A stretch of DNA of 64,000 bases from an uncultured Pseudomonadota bacterium (GTDB lineage Bacteria > Myxococcota_A > UBA796 > SXON01). Of the stretch, positions 17,232-25,915 are shown one piece after another. Where the stretch lies: contig CAIQVJ010000136.1 of the NCBI GenBank assembly GCA_903875225.1, positions 1 through 64,000 on the forward strand, in the 5' to 3' direction. How positions within the stretch are numbered: position 1 is the stretch's first letter; each line of letters starts with the position of its first letter. The translations under genes were made by a program, and so were the position numbers. The notes beneath the pieces are model-generated. The model was not told the DNA's origin and did no database searches. It saw only the letters and a list, made by a program, of their open reading frames with translations.

Positions 17232-18571
17232 GCGCCACCCTGCCCTGGGTCTTCGTCGCTGTCCTCGGCGTCCGCCACCGGGACCACCAGGCGCTTGACC
17301 GTGAGCTCGGTGATCCGCCGCCCGTCCAGCTTCGCGACGTGAAAGCCGAAGCGGTTCTTGCGCGCCTCGTCGGTCCAGTCCACCTCGTCGGCCTTCTGGG
17401 GCGCCGCGCCGAGCAGTTGCAGCACGAATCCGGCGACCGTGGTGTACTCGCCCTCCGGGATCTCGAGATCGAACGCGTCACCGAAATCCTCGATGTCCAT
17501 GCCCGCGCGTACGCTCCACACGTCGGGCTGGATGGCGGTGATGTCCCGCTCGTCCACGTCGTTCTCGTCGAGTACTTCGCCCACAAGCTCGGTGAGCAGG
17601 TCGTCCAGGGTGACGAGCCCGGTGATGGTGCCGTGCTCATCCACCACCATCGCGATGTGGTTCTTCTTGGCGCGGAATTCCCGCAGGAGGTCCTGCGCGA
17701 GCTTCCCCGGAGGCACGTACAGCACGGGGTGCAGCATCTTCTGGATCTGGCGGATGTTGGGCGTGGTCGCGCGATCCTTGACAGTGGCGCGCAGCCGCAG
17801 CAGGTCCTTCATCAACAGGATGCCGATGACGTTGTCCGGGTTGCTCTGCCAGAACGGGACGCGGCTGTAGCGCTGGTCCTTCACGGCTGCGAGGATGTCG
17901 GCCCAGGGCGTCGTGATCGACAGGCCGAAGATGTCCGGGCGCGGCGTCATCAACCGGGAGACGGGGATCTCCCCGAATTCGAAGACCCGGTGGATGATCT
18001 CCTGCTCCATCGGCTGGATCGCCCCGACCTCGCGGCCCTGATCGATCAGCGTGCGGAGCTGGTCCTCCTGGATCCCCTGGTCGTCGTCGTGGTGGGCGAT
18101 CCCCAGGAGACGCAGGATGGCGTCGACGATCCCCGCGAGCACCCATCGGACCGGGCTGACCATCTCGGCCCAGAAGTTCAGCGGGCGCACGATGATGCGC
18201 ACCACGGGGCGGCTGTAGCGCAGGCCCAGGGTCTTCGGGAGCACGTCGCCGCACAGGATCAGCACCGGCGCGACGATGACCACGTTCAGCCACGGAAGGC
18301 CCGGCGCGACGGTCAACAGGATGGAGGCTGTGAGCGTGGAGAGGCCGATGTTGGAGAGCTCGTTCCCGATCAGGAGCGCCGCCAGCACCCGGTGGGGGCG
18401 ATGGAGCAGGTGGGTGAGCAGCTCTCCCACTCGCCGCTCCTCCTTCAGCGCCTCACGGTCCACCTTCTGCAGCGAGAACAGGGCGCTCTCGGAGCCGGCG
18501 AAGAAGGCGCACATGCCCAGCAGGGCCACGATGCTGATGAGCGTGGACGGGATCTGGCCCGCGGTGAGCAC
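17228..18571 (-). CDS. CNNM/CorC-family transporter, second paralogue
   Basis: This 447-residue paralogue of its downstream neighbour has a DUF21 domain (CAFFAGSESALFSLQKVDRE, then NELSNIGLSTL and CGDVLPKTLGLRYS), a CBS pair (SRLMTPR, YSRVPFW, VVDEHGTITGLVTLDDLLTELVGEV) and a CorC_HlyC-type C-terminal domain (GEYTTVAGFVLQLLG). The start is set at GTG 18571, which has GAAGGGG upstream. A hydrophobic in-frame leader extends back to a CTG at 18628 that overlaps the thiL stop as CTGA, so a longer form is conceivable. The ATG of the next gene overlaps its stop. Confidence 0.92.
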   Translation of the reverse strand: MLTAGQIPSTLISIVALLGMCAFFAGSESALFSLQKVDREALKEERRVGELLTHLLHRPHRVLAALLIGNELSNIGLSTLTASILLTVAPGLPWLNVVIVAPVLILCGDVLPKTLGLRYSRPVVRIIVRPLNFWAEMVSPVRWVLAGIVDAILRLLGIAHHDDDQGIQEDQLRTLIDQGREVGAIQPMEQEIIHRVFEFGEIPVSRLMTPRPDIFGLSITTPWADILAAVKDQRYSRVPFWQSNPDNVIGILLMKDLLRLRATVKDRATTPNIRQIQKMLHPVLYVPPGKLAQDLLREFRAKKNHIAMVVDEHGTITGLVTLDDLLTELVGEVLDENDVDERDITAIQPDVWSVRAGMDIEDFGDAFDLEIPEGEYTTVAGFVLQLLGAAPQKADEVDWTDEARKNRFGFHVAKLDGRRITELTVKRLVVPVADAEDSDEDPGQGGA

Positions 18572-18624
18572 GGCCCCTTCGGAGCCGCTGGCCCATGCGG
18601 GAGCGGACAGCAGTGCGAGGGGGA

Positions 18625-19515
18625 TCAGCGGGAAGATCGGGGGAAGTGGGTGAATAGCGGGTCTGGCCAGCTCGTGCCCAGGAGTTGGGGTGAACTGCCG
18701 GGGGTGAGTCGTCCGATGCGGGCGACCGGGACTCCGGCAGCGGCTGCGAGAGACTCTACCGCACTCCGCGCTTCGCGGGGGGCGGTGAACAACAGTTGGT
18801 AGTCCTCGCCGAACGCCACGCGCCATGCCAGGTCGGCGGTGCCGGGGATCGCTGCGGGGTCGATCTCGGCGCCCACGCCGGAGGCCTCGCACAGCGTGGC
18901 GAGATCGCTGCGCAGCCCGTCAGACAGGTCCATCATCGCGGTCGCAAGGTTGTTTTCCGCGAGCTGCAGGCCAAAGGTGAGCGGCGGTTCGGGGCGGCGG
19001 AGCGCGGCGAGGGCGCGCGCAGACGGGTGGGGGGAGAGGAACCCCTCGGCGGCGAGCCCCAGCACACCCGTCACGTAGACGTCGTCGCCCGCACGGCCCG
19101 TGCTCCGGAGCACGGGATTGGCCGCGTGCCCGCCGACGGCGAGCGTCAACGCGCGGATCGGCGCCGAGACCGTGTCCCCGCCGACCAGGTCGAGCCGGTA
19201 GTGACGGAGCGCCAGGAAGAGGCCGTCGCGAAAACCCGCCACCCAGTCCAGATCCACCGGGTCGGGCAGCGCGAGCGAGAGCAACGCCCACTTCGGGCGG
19301 GCGCCCATCGCGGCCAGGTCGCTGACGTTGACGGCGACGAGCTTCCAGCCGACGTCTGTGGCCGAGAGGTTCTGGTCCCAGTGCCGCCCCTCGACCATCG
19401 TGTCGGTGGTGAGCACGGTGCCGTCGGGCAGCACGGCGCCATCGTCCCCGATGCCGACCGTTCCAGCTGTCGGGGGGTGTTCGAAGAGCCCGATGATCGT
19501 TCGTTCGCCGGAGAT
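18625..19515 (-). CDS. thiL: Thiamine-monophosphate kinase
   Basis: ThiL makes thiamine diphosphate from thiamine phosphate and ATP in the cytoplasm. This 296-residue protein has the ATP/Mg sites GIGDDGAVL, NVSDLAAMGA, LAVGG, MDLSDGLRSDL and FGEDYQLLF in the expected order, and is of usual length (about 300-330). The frame has no ATG, GTG or TTG between the upstream stop and the essential GIGDDG motif. The best start is ATC at 19515, arranged as TAATC with the stop of the previous gene and a GAGGGG 5 nt upstream; it gives an N-terminus (xSGERTIIGLF) like other ThiL proteins. Either a non-AUG start or a base error is implied. Confidence 0.92.
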   Translation of the reverse strand: MSGERTIIGLFEHPPTAGTVGIGDDGAVLPDGTVLTTDTMVEGRHWDQNLSATDVGWKLVAVNVSDLAAMGARPKWALLSLALPDPVDLDWVAGFRDGLFLALRHYRLDLVGGDTVSAPIRALTLAVGGHAANPVLRSTGRAGDDVYVTGVLGLAAEGFLSPHPSARALAALRRPEPPLTFGLQLAENNLATAMMDLSDGLRSDLATLCEASGVGAEIDPAAIPGTADLAWRVAFGEDYQLLFTAPREARSAVESLAAAAGVPVARIGRLTPGSSPQLLGTSWPDPLFTHFPRSSR

Positions 19516-21314
19516 TACTGCCCCTCGGCGGGCATGACCACGCTCGGGAGCGGCGCCACGCCGGTCCTGGTGATCGTGAGCAGCCTCCAGGTTCGCCGGG
19601 CCTCGCGGTCGGCATCGAACCCCTGCGTACCCGCGACGCCGTTGGTGATCTCCACCGTGGTGAGCGCCGCTGCGGGATCGCCGCCTGCTGCCAGCGCCGC
19701 GCCGGCGAGCAGCATCGAGTCGTAGCCGATGGCGTCCACGACGCTCGGTGGCGTCGCGCCCTTCCAGTGCTCCACGAACTTCGCGATGGCCGGGTCCTGC
19801 GAATGCGCGTCGAACGCGTCCACGAAGATCCCGTCCACCACGTACGCGCCGCCCCGCCGCGCGATCTCGTCGTTGTGCCACGCGTTGAGCCCGATGAGCG
19901 GGACCGCCGGGGGCCCGTCCGGCTTCTGGAAGGCGCCGACAGAGATCTCCTGGTAGGCCACGGCCGAGGCGATCAGCGCGACCTGCTGGTAGGTGTCGGG
20001 GATGAAGATGGCGTCGAAGGCCTTGCCCCGTAGCTGCTTGGCGGCCGACTGGAAGTCGGCGGTCGTGGGCTCGTAGCCGATGTCGACGCTGACGACCCCG
20101 CCTCCGGCCGTGACCTCGTTCACGAACGCCTTCGAGGCGTTCTCGCCGTACACCGTCTTGGGGTGGATGATGGCGTAGTTGTGCATGCCGCGATGACCGA
20201 GGGTCTCGGCGACGAGGGCACGCACCTGCTCCTCACTTGTGGGGTACGGGCGAAAGATCTGGTCGCCGGCCGCGAGCACGTCTGCAGACGACGTGAGCGT
20301 GAGCATGGCCGTGTGCAACGTCTGCGCCGCGGGGGCGCACAGCGCGGCCTCCTCCTTGGTGAGCGGGCCGATCACGATGGTCGCGCCATCTTCGATCACC
20401 GCCTTCTGCAAGGTGGTCGCGCACTCGGTCGGGGAGCCCGTGGTGTCGTAGAACGCCAGGGTGTAGGTCCCGCCGAGGTCCGCGGCCGCCTGCTCGATCG
20501 CTGCCCGCAGCGATGCCGCCGGCTGGGCGTACTTGCCGGTGAGGGGCAACAGGACGGCGACCCGGTGCATGTCAGGTGGCTTCCCCGCAGCGGCGCGCGC
20601 TGCCGCCGTCTGCGCCTCGGAGGTGTGGGTCGATCCGGGGAACTTCGATTGGAACGCGGTGGTCTGCTGTGTGACGCTCTCGAGGTCGCCCTCGAGCAGG
20701 CTCGACCTGATCCTTGCGATCGCAGCGTCCTCAGGGGTGCTGTTCGGGTCGGGCTCGGGGGCCCCGGTCCGCTCGAGACCGAGCGCGGTGATCGCCTTCG
20801 CCACCCGCTTCTCCACCGCGCCGTCCGTCTGCGAGTAGCGGGCGGCCCGCGCGGCAGCGTCCTTGATCTTCTCCATCGCCGCGCCTTCGGACGCCAGGGC
20901 CTGCGCGAGCAGCAGCCAGCGGTCGGCGTTCATGGTGTCGGGCACCCCTGTGTCGGGCAGGAGCTCCAGGGTCGAACGCGCGTTTCCGGTGGCGGTGCCG
21001 TTGGCGTCGATCAGCGCCATGCCGAGCACCGCAGCATTCTTCGCCCCGGAGCTCGGATAGTCGCCCGCCACCTGCTCGAAGTACGCCCTCGCGCCGTTCT
21101 CTGCGCCCAGCCGCTTGAACTCGCCCAGGTAGAGCAGGTCCCAGGCGCGCGCGGTCGGGTCGGCCTCCGCCGCGCTGGCCTCGGTGAGGTGGCTGATGGC
21201 CTGCTTGCGGTTGCCGTTCCCCAGGGCGTCCAGCACGGCCGCCGGGAGCTTCGCGGCGTATGCGGACGATGTTGCGGCGAGCAGCAGGAGGAGGGCGAGG
21301 TTTCGAGGTCTCAT
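19515..21314 (-). CDS. LpoA/LppC-like periplasmic binding-fold protein with TPR-like N-terminus
   Basis: This 599-residue protein has a signal peptide ([15 protein letters not shown]). The N-terminal 230 residues are helical, TPR-like repeats. The rest is a type 1 periplasmic-binding fold: [60 protein letters not shown], a Tyr-Gly-rich [11 protein letters not shown] strand and [17 protein letters not shown]. This TPR-plus-binding-fold layout is that of LpoA, the outer-membrane activator of PBP1A, but there is no lipobox Cys, so it may be soluble. A branched-chain amino acid-type binding protein is the alternative. The ATG overlaps the dnaJ stop (ATGA). Confidence 0.8.
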   Translation of the reverse strand: MRPRNLALLLLLAATSSAYAAKLPAAVLDALGNGNRKQAISHLTEASAAEADPTARAWDLLYLGEFKRLGAENGARAYFEQVAGDYPSSGAKNAAVLGMALIDANGTATGNARSTLELLPDTGVPDTMNADRWLLLAQALASEGAAMEKIKDAAARAARYSQTDGAVEKRVAKAITALGLERTGAPEPDPNSTPEDAAIARIRSSLLEGDLESVTQQTTAFQSKFPGSTHTSEAQTAAARAAAGKPPDMHRVAVLLPLTGKYAQPAASLRAAIEQAAADLGGTYTLAFYDTTGSPTECATTLQKAVIEDGATIVIGPLTKEEAALCAPAAQTLHTAMLTLTSSADVLAAGDQIFRPYPTSEEQVRALVAETLGHRGMHNYAIIHPKTVYGENASKAFVNEVTAGGGVVSVDIGYEPTTADFQSAAKQLRGKAFDAIFIPDTYQQVALIASAVAYQEISVGAFQKPDGPPAVPLIGLNAWHNDEIARRGGAYVVDGIFVDAFDAHSQDPAIAKFVEHWKGATPPSVVDAIGYDSMLLAGAALAAGGDPAAALTTVEITNGVAGTQGFDADREARRTWRLLTITRTGVAPLPSVVMPAEGQ

Positions 21315-22387
21315 CGGCGGGCCTTCAGCGCGTCCTGGAATTCGGCTCGCCGTGGATGAGAAGCCCCGACGGTAGCGGTCGAGAACGCGAGCAGCGCTGC
21401 GCGGGCTTCGGGCGAGAGCAAGCTTGGGGTTTCGATGTCGAGCCTCACGTGGAGGTCTCCCTTGCCCGCCTCTCCGGGCAGGCCCCGACCGGGCAACCGG
21501 AAGGACTTGCCGGAAGGGGTACCCGGCGGGACGCGGATCGTGGTGGTCCCCTCCAGCGTGGGGACCACCACGTCCGCCCCGAGCGCGAGGTCCGGCAAGG
21601 TGACGGGCACCTCGCACAGGAGGTCTGGGCCACGCCTGCGGAAGAGGGCATGCTCCTCGACGTTCACGAGCACGTAGAGGTCACCCGTGACGCCGGGCGG
21701 GATGCCCACGACCGGCGGAGTGTCGTTGCCCTTCTGGCGGAGTCGCAATTTCGAGCCCGTGGCTACGCCTGCAGGAACCTTGACCCGCAGGCTCTCTTCC
21801 AGCGGCACGCGTTTCTCGCCGTTGCACCGATCACACTTGCTCGTGGGCTTGTAGCCCTTGCCGTCGCATGCAACGCACTCGCTGCGAAACAGGCGCCGCG
21901 TCGCCGACTTGCCGGAGCCCCCACAGGATGCGCAGGGGATGCGGTTCTCCGGGTGGTCGCCCGTACCGTCGCATCGCACGCATCGCACCTGGCGCTGCAC
22001 GACGAGCGTCCTCTCCACGCCCCTGGCGGCCTCTTCCAGCACGATGGTGATCGTGTAGGTGAGGTCCTCCCCCGGGCCCTCCGCCCGGCGCCGGCGAAAG
22101 AGCCCGCCGAACGTCTCCCGGAGCATGTCGTTGATCTGATCGGACGACGGAGGGCGGCCGCTGTCCGTGAACAGGGGCCCGAGACGATCGTACCGGGCGC
22201 GCTTTTCAGGATCCCCGACCACGCCCCAGGCCTCGGCGACCTCGCGAAAGTGGCGCTCTGCGTCTGCATCCCCGGCGTTGCGGTCCGGGTGGTACTTCAG
22301 CGCGAGCGCGCGAAATGCGCGTTTGAGCTCGTCGGGACTGGCGTTCTTCTTCACGCCGAGAACATCGTAGTAGTCGCGACGGGCCAC
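21311..22387 (-). CDS. dnaJ: DnaJ-type co-chaperone
   Basis: This 358-residue protein has a J-domain (1-70: [14 protein letters not shown] with the DnaK-stimulating HPD), four CxxCxGxG-type zinc motifs ([32 protein letters not shown]; about 135-210) and the two beta-barrel substrate domains ([40 protein letters not shown]). The usual Gly/Phe-rich linker is very short. No dnaK or grpE is adjacent, so this may be a paralogue rather than the main DnaJ. It is first of a five-gene overlapping operon and divergent from mqnD. Confidence 0.92.
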   Translation of the reverse strand: MARRDYYDVLGVKKNASPDELKRAFRALALKYHPDRNAGDADAERHFREVAEAWGVVGDPEKRARYDRLGPLFTDSGRPPSSDQINDMLRETFGGLFRRRRAEGPGEDLTYTITIVLEEAARGVERTLVVQRQVRCVRCDGTGDHPENRIPCASCGGSGKSATRRLFRSECVACDGKGYKPTSKCDRCNGEKRVPLEESLRVKVPAGVATGSKLRLRQKGNDTPPVVGIPPGVTGDLYVLVNVEEHALFRRRGPDLLCEVPVTLPDLALGADVVVPTLEGTTTIRVPPGTPSGKSFRLPGRGLPGEAGKGDLHVRLDIETPSLLSPEARAALLAFSTATVGASHPRRAEFQDALKARR

Positions 22388-22495
22388 GGATCACTCCGAA
22401 GCGGCTCTAACGTGCTGCGCGGGGAGGGCGATCGACCGTCGGACGTCCCCCCCTCCGCCCCGGTTCAGGAGGATGGCACGGGTTACACGGAGCCC

Positions 22496-23377
22496 ATGCG
22501 ACTACGCTGCGCGATCAGCCCCGATGCGGACGATCGGTTCATGTTCCGGGCGATCGAGCACGGGCTCGTCGACACCGAAGGCCTCGAATTCGAGGTCGTG
22601 GCCAGGGACACCGACGCGTTGAACCGCATGGCGTCCGGCGCCGAGGAGCCCGACGTGACCGCGATCTCGATCGCGCACTTCCCCGCGATCGCCTCTCGCT
22701 ACCTGCTCCTCAACCACGGAGGCTCCGTCGGGCGTGCGTACGGGCCCGTCGTCATCGCTCGCCCCGAGCGCGTCGAGGCCGTTCGTGCTGCGCTCGCCGG
22801 GGGGCCCGCTCCGCGAATCGCGGTGCCCGGGCTGACCACGACCGCCTGTCTCACCCTGCGACTGCTCGTGGGCGCTCGCCCCGAGGATCCCCGCTTCGAG
22901 CCGGTCGTGGTGCCGATCGACCCGCCGTCCCGCACCTTCGACGCGCTGCGGGATCCCGCCGCTGCGCTCGACGCCGCGCTGGTGATCCACGAAGGGCGGC
23001 TGACCTACGAGGCCGAGGGCTTTGCCCTGGTGATGGACATCGGAGAGGCCTGGGCCCGGAGTACCGGCCTGCCGCTCGCGCTCGGCGGCAACGTGATCCG
23101 CCGGGATCTGCCGCCGGACACGATCGATCGCGCCAACCGGGTCATCCGCGCCTCCATCGCCCACGCCCTGTCCGACCGCGAGGCAGCGATCAGCTGGCTG
23201 CTCACTCGCCCGGGGCCGCTCCGCACCCGCGCGCAGGTGGACCACTACCTCTCGCTCTACGCGAACGCCGACACCCTCGACTATGGGGATGACGGTCGGG
23301 AGGGGATCCGGCGGCTGCTCGCGGACGGCGCGGAAGCAGGCTGGCTGCCCGCCTGCACCGTGGACATCCTCCCGTGA
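22496..23377 (+). CDS. mqnD: 1,4-Dihydroxy-6-naphthoate synthase (futalosine pathway)
   Basis: MqnD converts cyclic de-hypoxanthinyl futalosine to 1,4-dihydroxy-6-naphthoate in the alternative menaquinone pathway. This 293-residue protein has the family start AISPDADDRFMFRAIEHG, the ligand-loop DVTAISIAHFPAIASRY, AVPGLTTTA, ALVIHEGRLTYE and LPLALGGNVIRRDL. The ATG at 22496 has GGAG just upstream; longer in-frame readings oppose the dnaJ gene and lack conserved residues. No other mqn gene is in the window apart from a possible ubiD-family partner at 25916-27727. It implies menaquinone-based respiration. Confidence 0.93.
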   Translation: MRLRCAISPDADDRFMFRAIEHGLVDTEGLEFEVVARDTDALNRMASGAEEPDVTAISIAHFPAIASRYLLLNHGGSVGRAYGPVVIARPERVEAVRAALAGGPAPRIAVPGLTTTACLTLRLLVGARPEDPRFEPVVVPIDPPSRTFDALRDPAAALDAALVIHEGRLTYEAEGFALVMDIGEAWARSTGLPLALGGNVIRRDLPPDTIDRANRVIRASIAHALSDREAAISWLLTRPGPLRTRAQVDHYLSLYANADTLDYGDDGREGIRRLLADGAEAGWLPACTVDILP

Positions 23378-23730
23378 GCGAGACCCCGCGCATCCCCGGA
23401 ACGTTGATCGAGCTGCGGCGACCGATCCTGCCGCTCCCGGAGCTCATCCCCGCCATCGTGCGGGAGGAGCTGCTCGCCGGCACCCTCGCGATGCCCGTGT
23501 TCTTCACGCTTCGCGGTCGGAAGCTCTCCCGGTGGGAGCTCTCGACCGTGCCCGCGACCGAGCGGGACGCGCTGGCCCGCGAGCTCGGACGGGACTCCGA
23601 GGGGGTGGCGATGCTCGGCGGTGTGCTCGGCCACCCGCAGTCCTGGGCGCTGAATGTCGAGTCGCCTCGGGTGACGTGCACCGTGCTCATCGTCGTTCGC
23701 GACGGGGATGTGCTCTCCCGGCGGGTGTGA
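23374..23730 (+). CDS. Small protein coupled to mqnD, function unknown
   Basis: This 118-residue protein starts at GTG 23374, overlapping the mqnD stop by 4 bp (GTGA), so it is very likely co-translated. It is soluble, with a Leu/Pro-rich N-terminal half (IVREELLAGTLAMPVFFTLRG) and a C-terminal stretch ending ESPRVTCTVLIVVRDGDV with alternating beta residues. No known domain is recognised. Convergent with the PP2C-cNMP gene, 19 bp away. Confidence 0.75.
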   Translation: MSETPRIPGTLIELRRPILPLPELIPAIVREELLAGTLAMPVFFTLRGRKLSRWELSTVPATERDALARELGRDSEGVAMLGGVLGHPQSWALNVESPRVTCTVLIVVRDGDVLSRRV

Positions 23731-23749
23731 GCGCGGGGTCTGCGAAGGT

Positions 23750-24964
23750 CTACCGCACGCCGCCCTGCACTCCCGCGAGGCGCTCGTTGGTGCGGCGCAG
23801 CCGCTGGCCCATCACGTTGAGCAGCTTCCACAGGAGCGCGTTCCCGAGCGTCGGCTCCTCCCGGCAGAAGCCTTCGAGGTCATCCGCGCTCACGCTGATG
23901 GCGCTCCCGAACGAGGTGGCGCGGATGGTCGCGGACCGCGGACCGTGGTCGACGAGCGAGATCTCACCGAAGTGGTCGCCCGCCGACAGCTTTGCGAGCT
24001 CGACTCCGTCGCGCTCCACAGCGGCCTCGCCATCGAGCATCACGTACATGCTCCGCTCGATCGTGCCCGCCGTGAGGATCTCGTCCCCGGGCGCGAAGTA
24101 GTGCTCCTGCATGATCCGGGAGACCTGCAACCGCTGGGTGTAGGGCATGTCCTTGAACAGGAAGAGTGACTCGAGCAGCTTGGCGCGTGAGGCGGCCTCG
24201 TCGATCCGCTCGCCACCGGAAGGGTCGATGAGCACCACGGTCACGTTGTCCGGGCCGCCGCGATCGAGGGCGGCCTGGATGAGGGCTTCGGCGCCGGCGT
24301 CGACGCTCGAGTGGCTGCCATGCTCGGCGATGAGGTCCTCCGCGACGACGTCCGAGAGCCCGTCGGAGCACAGGACGTACCGGTCGCCGTTGGACACATC
24401 CACGGCTGCGAGGGAGGGCTGGACGGTGGGGTAGAGCCCCACAGCCCGCGTGATCACGTGGCGGTGGCGCGAGGCGCGGGCCTCCACGAGCGTCATCTTC
24501 CCGCTCCGCACGAGCTCGTTGACCATCGAGTGGTCCTCGGTGAGCTGATGCAGCCTGCCGTCGCGCACCAGGTAGGCGCGTGAGTCGCCCACGTGGCACA
24601 GGAACGCGGTGCCACTGCCGAAGACCGCGGCCACCAGCGTGGTGGTCATCCCGGCCTTGGCTTCGATCTCCGCGGTCTCGTAGATGCGGCGGCTCGCGGT
24701 CTGGCACGCGTCGTCCATCGCGATGAGCACGCTGTTGCGCGCCTCCAGGCTGGGCGAGGCGTTGAAGTGCGAGACCCGCTCGGCGATCGTGGGGGCGGCC
24801 ACCCGAAAGGCGTCCACGCAGATCGCCGCCGCCACTTCGCCCGCGGCGCGCCCGCCGACCCCGTCCGCGACCACGTAGATGCCCTGCTCCGGGAGCGCGG
24901 CCATGGCGTCTTCGTTGTGCTGGCGCTTCTTTCCGGGGTCGGTTCGGGCAGCGACACGATGCAT
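23750..24964 (-). CDS. PP2C phosphatase fused to a cyclic-nucleotide-binding domain
   Basis: This 404-residue soluble protein has an N-terminal PP2C domain (about 1-250) with all motifs: RQHNEDA, VVADGVGGRAAGE, CHVGDSRAYL, LCSDGLSD and GGPDNVTVVLI. The C-terminal domain (about 265-385) is a cAMP/cGMP-binding fold: FAPGDEILTAGT, and the phosphate-binding cassette GDHFGEISLVDHGPRSAT with its conserved Glu and Arg. A C-helix follows. It suggests a phosphatase controlled by a nucleotide second messenger, or targeting through that domain. It is a stand-alone gene with its promoter probably in 24965-25119, where I see no clear motif. Confidence 0.93.
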   Translation of the reverse strand: MHRVAARTDPGKKRQHNEDAMAALPEQGIYVVADGVGGRAAGEVAAAICVDAFRVAAPTIAERVSHFNASPSLEARNSVLIAMDDACQTASRRIYETAEIEAKAGMTTTLVAAVFGSGTAFLCHVGDSRAYLVRDGRLHQLTEDHSMVNELVRSGKMTLVEARASRHRHVITRAVGLYPTVQPSLAAVDVSNGDRYVLCSDGLSDVVAEDLIAEHGSHSSVDAGAEALIQAALDRGGPDNVTVVLIDPSGGERIDEAASRAKLLESLFLFKDMPYTQRLQVSRIMQEHYFAPGDEILTAGTIERSMYVMLDGEAAVERDGVELAKLSAGDHFGEISLVDHGPRSATIRATSFGSAISVSADDLEGFCREEPTLGNALLWKLLNVMGQRLRRTNERLAGVQGGVR

Positions 24965-25119
24965 CGGGACTCCTTGTCTCGGCGAGCGGGGCCTATAACG
25001 TTGGAGGAGCGAGTGTCCGATTCCTCACTCCCGAGAATCAGACCCGGGTCGGACAGGAAATCGGCGAGGGGCCGGGGATACGCGCTGGCCCCATCAGGCC
25101 GCTCCTGGGGCGGTCGCTC

Positions 25120-25905
25120 TCAGTCCCTCTGCAGACGGGGCAGGCGGATCGTCCCATAGACCGGGCAGAAGATCCGCCATGGCCCTCGATGGCGGAGCGG
25201 CTGGCCGGCCGGTCGGCGGCTGCCCTGGGCGAGCGCGATCCGGTCGTCCCGAACTCGTGTTCCGGCCGACCACACGGCGGCTCCGCCCGCCAGGAGGTGG
25301 CCGTTGGGCGTGGGCCCGGAGGCGTTCGCGAACGCGATGGGCGCGCCAAGGGAGTCGGAGGCCCGCGCGAGCAGGTCGTCGCGGTAGTCGTTCGACCCGC
25401 GCCAGAGCCAGCCCAGGCCGGGGGGCGGACGCGTTGTGTATGCGGGCCAGGCCCCTGCGATCAGCACCACGTCGACGTTTTCGGCGCGGAACTCCCGCCA
25501 GACCTGCAACTGCAGCACGTCGGCGCAGATGGCGAGGCCCACGCGCCCGATGGGCGTGTCGACGATGCCCGGCTGCGTCCCTGCGGCCCAACCCCGGGAC
25601 TCGGCAGGGGAGGGGAACCGCTTTCTGTAGGTGAACCAGGTGCCCGGTCCGGCGAGGCCGAGCGAGCAGCCCGCGCCGTCGAGAAAGCTGATCGCGACGT
25701 GCACATCGTGCTGTCTCGCGAGCGCGCCGGCCAGGGTCCGGGCCGGCTCCGAGGCGTCTGTCCGCGCGTGCGAGTAGCCGGGGAGGGTGGCTTCGGGCAG
25801 GACGACGAGGTCGGCGCCGGCCGCCTTGCCCTCGGCCACTGCCGCCCTCACGAGCGCCTCGCGGTCCCCCCCGCTCCCCGGCAGGCTCACCGCCGCGATC
25901 CTCAT
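25120..25905 (-). CDS. Nitrilase-superfamily carbon-nitrogen hydrolase
   Basis: This 261-residue protein has the nitrilase triad: Glu in VVLPEATLPGY, Lys in TYRKRFP and Cys in LAICADVLQLQVWREF, in the correct order and spacing. The substrate is unknown; amides and nitriles are typical of the family. The ATG at 25905 is preferred because it gives the usual N-terminus MRIAAVSLPG; an earlier in-frame ATG overlaps the ubiD-family gene. It lies 10 bp downstream of that gene and ends the ftsH-ubiD operon. Confidence 0.9.
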   Translation of the reverse strand: MRIAAVSLPGSGGDREALVRAAVAEGKAAGADLVVLPEATLPGYSHARTDASEPARTLAGALARQHDVHVAISFLDGAGCSLGLAGPGTWFTYRKRFPSPAESRGWAAGTQPGIVDTPIGRVGLAICADVLQLQVWREFRAENVDVVLIAGAWPAYTTRPPPGLGWLWRGSNDYRDDLLARASDSLGAPIAFANASGPTPNGHLLAGGAAVWSAGTRVRDDRIALAQGSRRPAGQPLRHRGPWRIFCPVYGTIRLPRLQRD

Positions 25906-25915
25906 CGGGTGTCGA

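Noticed and set aside
18572-18628. CTG start for the CNNM gene overlapping thiL stop as CTGA
   Set aside because: A GTG at 18571 with a good GAAGGGG upstream gives a normal CNNM N-terminus, so the leader is probably not translated; mentioned only as an alternative.
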